The notes beneath the pieces were generated by a model. The model was given only the letters and a program-made list of their open reading frames with translations. It did no database searches and was not told the DNA's origin. A DNA stretch of 24,762 nt from a virus, in IMG/VR virus record IMGVR_UViG_3300030117_000138, positions 1-24,762 of that record; one strand, written 5' to 3'. This document shows, piece by piece, positions 1 to 7,310 of this stretch (position 1 is the stretch's first letter; every line of letters starts with the position of its first letter). The translations under genes were made by a program, and so were the position numbers.

Positions 1-1041
1 ACATTACAAGAAATGGATGTTGCAGGTAAGTTTGTTTTTGTAGGTGTAACTGCTAATGGTGTAATGCCACAAATAGCAACACCAGTTGGTTTATTAGAAC
101 CACATAAAATTCAAACTGCACTTGCTGAATCAATATTAATACAAGATAGTCCTTATATACCTGATTGGCATTTAGCAGTTGAATTATTAATTTTAGTGAT
201 AACAGTAAGTTTGGTTTGGTTATGTGTAAATATTTTTGGAATGACGCTAGGAATAATATTTACTGGTCTATTATTTTTTTTAACAATATTTTCTGGACAC
301 TATCTAATACAGCTTGGAATACTAATAGATGTAAGTTGGACACTAATTTCACAATTTATAACAGCGTCAATAGGATTTTATATAAGATTTAGAGAGCAAT
401 ATAAATTAAGACAACAGATTAAAAAACAATTTGAACATTATTTAGACCCTAGACAAGTTAAAAAATTACAAGATAACCCAGATTCTTTAGTATTAGGTGG
501 TGAACGCAGATATTGTACATTTTTGTTTACAGATGTTAGAGGTTTTACTGCTATGTCTGAAAAGTTAGAACCAGAAGAAGTTACAGAAATAATGAATAAA
601 GCCCTTACTATACAAGCAGATGCAGTTAAAAAGTATGGTGGTATGGTAGATAAATATATTGGTGATGCCATGATGGCTATTTTTAACGCACCGATTAACC
701 TTCCAGACCATGAAACTTTATCTGTGTTATGTGCTGAAGAAATACAAGAAAATATTAAAAAAGCTAATTTAGGTGTTGAAATAGGAATAGGTGTTAATAC
801 TGGATATGCTGTTATAGGCAATATGGGAAGCGAAACTAGGTTTGATTATACCGCTATAGGTGATGCAGTAAACCTTGCTGCTAGGCTTGAAAGCTCTACA
901 AAGGAAGTTGGAGAAGATATTGTTATTGGATATAATACAATTCATGTAGAAAATTTTAGTTCTGAAATAATATTAAAAGAATTAAAAAGTATATATGTAA
1001 AAGGTAAAGAAAAACCAATACAAATATATACAATAGATTAA
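1..1041 (+). CDS. CHASE2-type membrane class III adenylate cyclase, 5' end outside window
   Basis: The frame is open from base 1, so the gene starts upstream; the first ATG (13) lies inside a domain. The order is: the end of an extracytoplasmic CHASE2 sensor (GKFVFVGVTANG, then ATPVG), about three membrane helices (roughly 170-400), a short linker (LDPRQVKKL), and a complete class III cyclase catalytic domain from about 500. Catalytic features are all present: metal-binding Asp in FTDVRGFT (532-534) and in IGDAMMA (664-666), adenine-selecting Lys (652-654) and Asp of FDYTAIG (844-846), and transition-state Asn and Arg in VNLAARLE (871-873, 883-885). This predicts cAMP synthesis from ATP. The stop is 13 bases before the holin ATG, with AAAGGA between them, so it reads as part of the phage lysis operon. 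A host fragment joined by assembly error is the alternative, but base composition and spacing match the phage genes. Confidence 0.92.
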   Translation, partial: TLQEMDVAGKFVFVGVTANGVMPQIATPVGLLEPHKIQTALAESILIQDSPYIPDWHLAVELLILVITVSLVWLCVNIFGMTLGIIFTGLLFFLTIFSGHYLIQLGILIDVSWTLISQFITASIGFYIRFREQYKLRQQIKKQFEHYLDPRQVKKLQDNPDSLVLGGERRYCTFLFTDVRGFTAMSEKLEPEEVTEIMNKALTIQADAVKKYGGMVDKYIGDAMMAIFNAPINLPDHETLSVLCAEEIQENIKKANLGVEIGIGVNTGYAVIGNMGSETRFDYTAIGDAVNLAARLESSTKEVGEDIVIGYNTIHVENFSSEIILKELKSIYVKGKEKPIQIYTID

Positions 1042-1054
1042 TTAAAGGAATTTT

Positions 1055-1534
1055 ATGAAAGCAATATTAAAAAATATAGTAGGTGCTGTTGCACCAACAT
1101 TAGGCACAGCAATTAGTGGACCTTTAGGTGGAATGGCTATGGGTAAAATAGCTGAAGTGTTAGGCGTATCTAATGACCAAAAATCTATACAACAAGCTAT
1201 ACAAAATGCTACACCAGAGCAAATGCTAGAACTTAAAAAAGCTGAACAAGAGTTTGAAGTACAAATGAAAGAACTTGATGTAGATGTATTTAAGTTAGAA
1301 GTAGCAGATAAACAAAATGCTAGAGGTATGTTTAGCAAAGACTGGACTGCCCGTATTATAGGTTTATTTACCATAGGTGGTTTTTTAGGTTATATATTTT
1401 TAGTTACTTTACAACCACCAGAACAAAATTCTGAAGCACTTATAAATTTAGTGTTAGGTTATTTAGGAGGGTTAGCAAGTGCAATTATTTCGTTTTATTT
1501 CGGAGCATCTCATACCAGCGACAAAGGAGAATAA
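1055..1534 (+). CDS. Holin of the three-transmembrane (GTA-type) family
   Basis: This 159-residue protein has an N-terminal Gly/Ala-rich amphipathic or hydrophobic segment (IVGAVAPTLGTAISGPLGG, residues 8-26), a charged helical middle, and two strong hydrophobic helices near the C-terminus (about residues 103-120 and 130-150). The ending ...SFYFGASHTSDKGE and the central DKQNARGMF...DWTARI resemble the holin_3TM family. Such proteins make membrane lesions that release the endolysin. It sits directly before the lysozyme gene: its TAA ends at 1534 and the lysozyme ATG is at 1536. The start at 1055 is preceded by AAAGGA. Family assignment is from recalled sequence pattern; the lysis role is backed by the neighbour. 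Confidence 0.85.
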   Translation: MKAILKNIVGAVAPTLGTAISGPLGGMAMGKIAEVLGVSNDQKSIQQAIQNATPEQMLELKKAEQEFEVQMKELDVDVFKLEVADKQNARGMFSKDWTARIIGLFTIGGFLGYIFLVTLQPPEQNSEALINLVLGYLGGLASAIISFYFGASHTSDKGE

Positions 1535-1535
1535 C

Positions 1536-1985
1536 ATGAATATATCACAAGAGGGTTTATCTTTAATTAAAAAGTTTGAGGGTTGTGAGCTTGAAGCTTA
1601 CAAATGTGCAGCAGGAGTTTGGACAATAGGTTATGGTTCAACTAAAGGTGTAAAAGAGGGTGATACTATTACCCAAGAAGAAGCTGATGAATTGTTATTA
1701 CACGAAATGGAAGAATACGAAGGTTATATAAATGACTTGGTTGAAACTAATTTAAAACAAAACGAATTTGATGCTATGGTTTCATGGGTATTTAATCTTG
1801 GACCAGCTAATTTAAAAAATTCAACTTTGTTAAAAGTGTTAAATAGTTCACATCCAGATTGGAATGATGTACCAGCACAAATAAAAAGATGGAATAAAGC
1901 TGGTGGAAAGGTTTTACAAGGTCTAATAAGAAGAAGAGAAGCAGAAGCCTTACTATTTGAAGGCAAAGAATGGCATGAGGTTTAA
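1536..1985 (+). CDS. Endolysin, T4-type lysozyme (glycoside hydrolase 24)
   Basis: This 149-residue muramidase would cleave the MurNAc-GlcNAc bond of peptidoglycan. The catalytic triad has exact T4 spacing: Glu15, Cys24 and Thr30 (E-x8-C-x5-T) within KFEG...YKCAAGVWTIGYGST. Cys replaces the Asp20 of T4 lysozyme, a substitution known to be tolerated there and found in other phage lysozymes. Further family marks are the QNEFDAMVSWVFNLG region (about residues 72-86) and LIRRREAEALLF near the end. No N-terminal signal or anchor is seen, so export should depend on the adjacent holin. The start at 1536 is chosen over an in-frame start at 1479 because AAGGAG lies at 1524-1529 and the upstream one would run back into the holin gene. 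Confidence 0.96.
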   Translation: MNISQEGLSLIKKFEGCELEAYKCAAGVWTIGYGSTKGVKEGDTITQEEADELLLHEMEEYEGYINDLVETNLKQNEFDAMVSWVFNLGPANLKNSTLLKVLNSSHPDWNDVPAQIKRWNKAGGKVLQGLIRRREAEALLFEGKEWHEV

Positions 1986-1987
1986 CT

Positions 1988-3844
1988 ATGCCATTAGCAA
2001 AGTATGTATTTAAACCAGGTATAAATAAAGAAGGTACTAATTATAGTAATGAAGGTGGCTGGTTTGATGCAGATAAAGTTAGATTTCGTAAAGGTAGACC
2101 TGAAAGAATAGGTGGTTGGCAAAAACAAAGCACAGATAGTTTTATAGGTACTTGTAGAAAAATTTATCCTTATAAAGTAGCTGATGGTACTGATTATATA
2201 ACTTTAGGCACTCATCAAAAATTTTATGTATTACAAGGTAATGTTTATTACGATGTAACACCTATTAGAAGTACAACATCTGCAGGAGATGTAACATTTG
2301 CAGCAACAGATGGAAGTACAACTATTACAGCTACAGATACTTCTCATGGTGCAGTAGAAGGAGATTTTGTTACATTTAGTAATGCTGCTAGTCTAGGTGG
2401 TAATATTACTGCTGCAGTTTTAAATCAAGAGTATCAAATAGATAGTGTTCCAACTGCTAACACATTTACTTTTACAGCTACTGCAACTGCTAATTCAAGT
2501 GATGAAAGTGGTAATGGTGGTAGTTCTACAGTTGGTACATATCAATTAAATTCTGGATTAGATGTTTATGTTAAATCTACTGGCTGGGGTTCAGGTACAT
2601 GGGGTGCTGGAAGTTGGGGTGCTGCTACTGATTTATCTTTTACTAATCAATTAAGATTATGGTCAATAGATAATTTTGGTGATGATACAGTATTAAATCC
2701 AAGAGCTGGTGGTATTTTTTATTGGGATGAATCTTCTGGATTAAGCACAAGAGCAGTTAATATTTCTACTTTAAGTGGTGCTAGTGATGTACCAACAGCA
2801 GTATTACAAACAATGATTTCTGATGTTGATAAACACGCAATAGCTTTTGGTTGTAATCCAATAGGTTCTTCTGCTATTGACCCTTTATTAGTAAGATTTT
2901 CAGATACAGAAAGTATTACAGATTGGACACCAACTGCAATAAATCAAGCAGGTGGAGTTCAACTATCTATGGGTTCAACCATTATAGGTGCATTAAGAAC
3001 AAGACAAGAAATACTTATTTGGACAGACGCAGGTATAATTTCCATGAGATTTGTAGGTGCACCATTTGTATTTTCATTTAATGAAGTAGCTCATGGACCA
3101 TCTTTAATTGGACCTAATGCAGCAGTAAATGCTAATAATAGTGTTTATTTTATGGATAATGGTGGATTTTATATTTATTCAGGTTCTGCACAAAGACTAC
3201 CTTGTACTGTATTAGATTATGTTTTAAGTGATTTGAATCAAGGACAGGCACATAAAGTATTTGGTGCAGTCAATGATAGTGCTAATGAAATTATGTGGTT
3301 TTATCCTTCAGGTACAAATACAGAAATAGATAAATATGTTATGTATAACTATTTAGAACAAGTATGGTCTATTGGTACAACATCAGATAATTTTGTAAGA
3401 ACTGCTTGGGATGAAGCTTTAATTTTAAATAACCCAATAGCAGCAAGTAAAAATGATAGTACAGTAAATGTTAATTATCTTTATGCACATGAAATAGGAC
3501 ATGGAGACGATGGTAGTAATTTTAGTGCATATATAGAATCTAGTGATTTTGACTTAGACCCTGATGGTGAAAAGTTTATAGCGGTAAATAGAATAATACC
3601 TGATATACAATTTAGAGACCAACAATCTACATCTGATGATGTAACTATTACAATTAAAGGTAGAAATTATCCATTAGAAGATTTATCTACTTTATCTACT
3701 GTATCAGTTACACCAGCTTCTACATTTACTAATACAAGAGCTAGAAGCAGACAATGTGCAATAAGAGTATCTAATTCATCTAGTGATTATGGTTGGAGAC
3801 TTGGCGATTTAAGATTAGATATAAGACCAGATGGTAAAAGATAA
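1988..3844 (+). CDS. Probable tail hub / packaged-DNA stabilisation protein (P22 gp10-like)
   Basis: This is a 618-residue beta-rich protein. The N-terminus (FKPGINKEGTNYSNEGGWFD, then VRFRKGRPERIGGW) is a pattern I associate with virion structural proteins of marine short-tailed phages. Residues about 93-218 form a Thr/Gly/Ser-rich beta module (GDFVTFSNAASLGGNITAA) ending in Trp/Gly repeats (GWGSGTWGAGSWGAA). The rest has the short strand-turn units of a beta-propeller, and the C-terminus (CAIRVSNSSSDYGWRLGDLR) resembles the end of P22 gp10. It is longer than P22 gp10 (about 470 residues), which the inserted module could explain. The start follows GAGGT at the end of the lysozyme gene. The virion role is likely; the exact tail position is inferred. 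Confidence 0.6.
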   Translation: MPLAKYVFKPGINKEGTNYSNEGGWFDADKVRFRKGRPERIGGWQKQSTDSFIGTCRKIYPYKVADGTDYITLGTHQKFYVLQGNVYYDVTPIRSTTSAGDVTFAATDGSTTITATDTSHGAVEGDFVTFSNAASLGGNITAAVLNQEYQIDSVPTANTFTFTATATANSSDESGNGGSSTVGTYQLNSGLDVYVKSTGWGSGTWGAGSWGAATDLSFTNQLRLWSIDNFGDDTVLNPRAGGIFYWDESSGLSTRAVNISTLSGASDVPTAVLQTMISDVDKHAIAFGCNPIGSSAIDPLLVRFSDTESITDWTPTAINQAGGVQLSMGSTIIGALRTRQEILIWTDAGIISMRFVGAPFVFSFNEVAHGPSLIGPNAAVNANNSVYFMDNGGFYIYSGSAQRLPCTVLDYVLSDLNQGQAHKVFGAVNDSANEIMWFYPSGTNTEIDKYVMYNYLEQVWSIGTTSDNFVRTAWDEALILNNPIAASKNDSTVNVNYLYAHEIGHGDDGSNFSAYIESSDFDLDPDGEKFIAVNRIIPDIQFRDQQSTSDDVTITIKGRNYPLEDLSTLSTVSVTPASTFTNTRARSRQCAIRVSNSSSDYGWRLGDLRLDIRPDGKR

Positions 3845-4047
3845 TGGCAAATCCTAAATCAATAGTATTACCTTTAGCACAACAAGAATATAGTTCCGCA
3901 GATGAGGCAGTTACAAGAAGAATAATGGAACAAGCAATACAAGATTTAGCTATAGAAGTAGATAAATTACAAAGATTACAAAGTGTTGTAGTTAGTAAAG
4001 GTTTAAAAAGACATCAATTTTTATTAATGGGAATGAAGCATGGCTGA
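3844..4047 (+). CDS. Small virion-region protein of unknown function (67 aa)
   Basis: The start overlaps the previous stop in TAATG (3842-3846), and its own stop overlaps the next gene by eight bases (ATG at 4040, TGA at 4045-4047), so it is translationally coupled on both sides. The protein is mostly helical, with a heptad-like middle (DLAIEVDKLQRLQSVVV), and ends in the short RHQFLLMGMKHG. I do not recognise a named family. Position between the tail-hub-like gene and another small structural-type gene suggests a virion or assembly role. The coding call rests on the coupling and on codon use matching its neighbours. Confidence 0.75.
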   Translation: MANPKSIVLPLAQQEYSSADEAVTRRIMEQAIQDLAIEVDKLQRLQSVVVSKGLKRHQFLLMGMKHG

Positions 4048-4381
4048 TAATTTAAAAGTTTTAGGTCAAGTTGACCCTGCAGCAACAACAACAACTACAC
4101 TTTATACTGTGCCTAATATGACACAAACAACAGTTAGCTCTATAGTTGCAGCAAATAGAACAGGTTCTGCAATAACATTTAGATTAAGTGTTCATGTAGC
4201 TGGTGCAGGTGCAGATGATAAACAATATCTTTATTATGATAAATCAGTAGCAGCAAATGATTCTTTAGCAATAGTTTTAGGCATTACATTAAATCAGACA
4301 GATGTCGTAAAAGTTTATACAAGTGCAGTAGATATGAGTTTCAATATGTTTGGTTGTGAAACCAAAGAGGAAGATAGATAA
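4040..4381 (+). CDS. Small beta-rich putative structural protein (113 aa)
   Basis: The protein begins MADNLKVLGQVDPAATTTTT and continues as alternating beta strands (LYTVP, TVSSIVAANRTGSAITFRLSVHVAG, LYYDKSVAANDSLAIVLGIT). This looks like a compact beta sandwich of the sort seen in small virion proteins that follow tail genes in many phages. There is no signal peptide or membrane segment. Its start overlaps the previous gene by eight bases. I have seen the VLGQ...YTVP...SSIV arrangement in phage structural clusters, but no specific function is attached to it; decoration or adaptor roles are guesses. Confidence 0.75.
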   Translation: MADNLKVLGQVDPAATTTTTLYTVPNMTQTTVSSIVAANRTGSAITFRLSVHVAGAGADDKQYLYYDKSVAANDSLAIVLGITLNQTDVVKVYTSAVDMSFNMFGCETKEEDR

Positions 4382-4383
4382 AT

Positions 4384-6834
4384 ATGGATATAAAACAACA
4401 AACCAAAAATGTAGCAGCACAAGGTCGTTTTGGCGATTCTATGTTACTTCATGTAAATCCTGCAGAAGTTAAAGGGTTAGCATCTGCTATGCCTATAACA
4501 ATGAATCCAGAAACAGGACAGCCAGAGGCTTTTTTACCTTTCTTAGCACCTATGTTAGGTAGTTTAATAGCACCAACAATTTTAGCTGGAACAGGATTAT
4601 CAGCAGCAGCTATGGCAGGTATAGGAGCAGGTTTAGCTACTTATGCACAAACAGGTGGTTCTGGAAGTAAAGCATTAATATCAGGTCTTACAGCAGGTTT
4701 AGGAACAAAAGCTTTAGAAGGTGTAGCAAATCCAGGTTTAGATGCAGCTATAGCCGATGCACAAGTTACAGCAGGTATAGGTACACCTGTTGACCCAAGT
4801 TTTGTTGGACCTGTAACACCACCTACAAGTTTTGCACAAACACCACCTACAACTTTAGCTGGTCAACAAGCTGCAGAACAAGCAGTAAGACAAACTGTAG
4901 GTGGACCAGTATCATCTTTACAAAAAATATTTAGTCCTGGATTAGATGAAGGTGTAAAATCATTAGGAAGTGCAGCAATGACTCCTACTGGTATGTTAGC
5001 AGGAACTGCAGCAGGTACTGGAGCTGTAATGCAATCACAAGAAGAGTTTGAAAGACAAATGGCTGAACTTGCATTAGATGAAGAAGAGCGTAAAAAAAGA
5101 ATGTATGAAATGTACCCTGAACAAATACCAATAGCTTCAGGTGGTAGCACTAATTTTGCAGATGGCGGTAAAACAGGTTTTCAAAGAGGTCGTAATGTTT
5201 ATTCAAACTATGACCCAATGATGAATATGAATTTTAATCCAATTCAAAATAGTTACCAAACTACTACTAGACAAGTTAGACCAATTACACCTGGATTTAT
5301 GGCAGGTTTTTCTCCTGAATATAGATATTTTCAAGGCAATGACCCAAAAAGATATTTAACAAGATATGCTGGAAATATAGAAGATAGTAGTAATCCACAA
5401 ACTTATGGATTTCAACCACCAGTACAACCATTATCTCCTCGTCAATTTATTAACGAAGGTAGATATATGCCTCCTCTAAGATTTGGTGGATATGGCAATC
5501 CTTTTATGCAAACACCAAGTTATAGAAGTTTTTATGGTAATCCTCAAATGGGTGGCATGATTAATCCTTATGCAAGATTTAGACAACAACCTATACAACC
5601 ATATTTCCCACCACCTCCAGTTTATACACCACCACCTAGAGATGATGTACCTCCTCCAAGAGATGATATACCACCACCAGATATTCCACCACCTGATGAT
5701 AATATAGGTCGTAAAGGTACACCTAGAAATATAACACCTATAATTCCACCAGATGATTTTGTTACTCGTGGACCTGTAAGAGGAGGTATGAATCGTGAAA
5801 ATCCAGTACCTATAACTACACCACCTCCTACAATAACAATACCTATTGAAGGTGGAGCAGATGTAACAATACCTGATTTTAGTAAAATAAATACTCCAAT
5901 AACTCCTCCTATGATTAAAGGTTTAGAAGATAGAGATGCTATGCGTCAAGAACGACCATTAGGAAGTTTTGAAAATCCTTTGTTTACTCAGATAGGTGTA
6001 GGATTAACAGGCACACCAATAGAGGAAAGAAATAAGCGTCTGTTGAGACCAATAGAAATTCCTAAAGGTAGTGATGAAATGTCTATAGATAGAGTAGCAC
6101 CTACAGATGATATGGCTAGATTACCTGGACTACCATTACAAGCAAACCCAGCACCGATTATACCGCCTCCTGTAACACCTCCAACTCTTCCAACTCCATC
6201 AGCACCAGCTAATAATCCTCCTCAAATGTCTATTGGTGGACCAGGTGGTTCTAAAAATGATATGTTTAGATTTGTTAAACCAACAGCTATGTTTGCAGAA
6301 GGTAAAGATACTGATAAAGAATTACCTAATGAAGGATTAAAAGCTTTAGCTAAAACAGAAAAAGGTAAAAAAGTTGTAGAAGCAATGGGTTATCAAGAAG
6401 GTGGACCAACAGATATAATGCAAGACCCAATAACACAAGAAGTTATACAGTTTATTCTTGGTGAATCTGATAATAGCGATATAGTTAATCAATTTTTACA
6501 AAAATATGGTCAAGAACAATTTTTAATGTTAAGAGATATGATATTAAAACAAGCTGCAGGTAATGTAGATGCACAAACAGAAGGACTAATACAAGGTGTT
6601 GGTAATAGTGGCATGGCAGATGATTTACCTATGAATATAGGTAATAAACCTATAGCTGCTGTATCACAAGATGAATATATTATTCCAGCAGATGTTGTAT
6701 CTATGTTAGGCGATGGTAGTTCTGATGCAGGTTCTAAACAATTAGATGGTATGTTAGATAGAGTTAGAATGGCTAAGACTGGTGGTAAAACACAAGCTCC
6801 ACCATTAAATCCAAATAAGGTATTACCAGCATGA
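4384..6834 (+). CDS. Large Pro-rich putative internal/virion protein (816 aa)
   Basis: Residues about 50-110 are hydrophobic and Gly/Ala-rich (LAPMLGSLIAPTILAGTGLS and on), suggesting a membrane-active segment. Residues about 215-240 are a charged helix (EEFERQMAELALDEEERKKR). FADGGKTGFQRGRN follows near 5155-5195. The middle is disordered and Pro-rich, with repeats of the form (R)DD(V/I)PPP at about 5600-5705. The C-terminal part (from about 6400) is folded-looking: ITQEVIQFILGE, then GNSGMADDLP and EYIIPADVVSMLGDGSSDAG, a pattern I associate with C-termini of marine phage virion proteins. The ATG at 4384 is three bases after the previous stop. Its stop overlaps the next start in ATGA. An internal or ejected virion role is inferred. 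Confidence 0.72.
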   Translation: MDIKQQTKNVAAQGRFGDSMLLHVNPAEVKGLASAMPITMNPETGQPEAFLPFLAPMLGSLIAPTILAGTGLSAAAMAGIGAGLATYAQTGGSGSKALISGLTAGLGTKALEGVANPGLDAAIADAQVTAGIGTPVDPSFVGPVTPPTSFAQTPPTTLAGQQAAEQAVRQTVGGPVSSLQKIFSPGLDEGVKSLGSAAMTPTGMLAGTAAGTGAVMQSQEEFERQMAELALDEEERKKRMYEMYPEQIPIASGGSTNFADGGKTGFQRGRNVYSNYDPMMNMNFNPIQNSYQTTTRQVRPITPGFMAGFSPEYRYFQGNDPKRYLTRYAGNIEDSSNPQTYGFQPPVQPLSPRQFINEGRYMPPLRFGGYGNPFMQTPSYRSFYGNPQMGGMINPYARFRQQPIQPYFPPPPVYTPPPRDDVPPPRDDIPPPDIPPPDDNIGRKGTPRNITPIIPPDDFVTRGPVRGGMNRENPVPITTPPPTITIPIEGGADVTIPDFSKINTPITPPMIKGLEDRDAMRQERPLGSFENPLFTQIGVGLTGTPIEERNKRLLRPIEIPKGSDEMSIDRVAPTDDMARLPGLPLQANPAPIIPPPVTPPTLPTPSAPANNPPQMSIGGPGGSKNDMFRFVKPTAMFAEGKDTDKELPNEGLKALAKTEKGKKVVEAMGYQEGGPTDIMQDPITQEVIQFILGESDNSDIVNQFLQKYGQEQFLMLRDMILKQAAGNVDAQTEGLIQGVGNSGMADDLPMNIGNKPIAAVSQDEYIIPADVVSMLGDGSSDAGSKQLDGMLDRVRMAKTGGKTQAPPLNPNKVLPA

Positions 6835-7310
6835 ATCAAATAGCAGAAAAAATAGAACTAGAAACAGAACATAATTTTGAAATATCACTTGTGCCAGATG
6901 ATAGATTAACTTTAGTTTGGAAACAATGTGAAAAACATTTACAAAAATCTTGTAATCGTTCTAATGGTAGAGCTTTACCTAAAGATATATTTTATGACTG
7001 TTTAAATAAACAAGCTTCTTTATGGATTATATTTGATAAAGAAACATTAGATATATTTGGATGTTCTATAACAAAGATAGTTGAATATCCAACTGGTAAA
7101 AGAATGTTAAATATAGACCATATTGGCGGTAAAAAAATGGATGAATGGATTGATAGAGGTCTTGAAGTTATAAACAAATGGGCTAAAAGTAATGAATGTG
7201 TAGGCATAGAAGGTATTGGTAGAGCAGGTTTTTGGAATTGGATTAAAGATAGACAAGGATGGGAAAAAACAGCAATCTTTTTTGAATATGAATTTAAGGA
7301 GAATGAATAA
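6831..7310 (+). CDS. GNAT-fold-like phage protein (T7 gp13-like position)
   Basis: This 159-residue protein has a GNAT-like order of elements: an opening helix region (DDRLTLVWKQCEKHLQKS), a strand pair (ASLWIIFDKETLDIFGCSIT), a strand (KRMLNIDHIGG), a helix (MDEWIDRGLEVINKWAKSNE), and the closing CVGIEGIGRAGFWNWIKDRQGW. The last part has the shape of the acceptor side of GNAT proteins. The acetyl-CoA-binding Q/R-x-x-G-x-G/A loop is not clear, so catalysis is doubtful. T7 gp13, also GNAT-like, lies next to internal core genes, and the setting here is similar. It overlaps its upstream neighbour in ATGA and its downstream neighbour in TAATG, so it is co-translated with them. Confidence 0.6.
   Translation: MNQIAEKIELETEHNFEISLVPDDRLTLVWKQCEKHLQKSCNRSNGRALPKDIFYDCLNKQASLWIIFDKETLDIFGCSITKIVEYPTGKRMLNIDHIGGKKMDEWIDRGLEVINKWAKSNECVGIEGIGRAGFWNWIKDRQGWEKTAIFFEYEFKENE

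Noticed and set aside
1-1041. Pycsar-type (cCMP/cUMP) defence cyclase
   Set aside because: The Lys and Asp positions that select adenine are both present (652-654 and 844-846) and no effector gene is adjacent, so an ATP cyclase is the better reading.
1479-1535. Upstream in-frame start for the endolysin adding 19 residues
   Set aside because: It lies within the holin gene, while AAGGAG at 1524-1529 is well placed for the ATG at 1536, whose product starts like other T4-type lysozymes.
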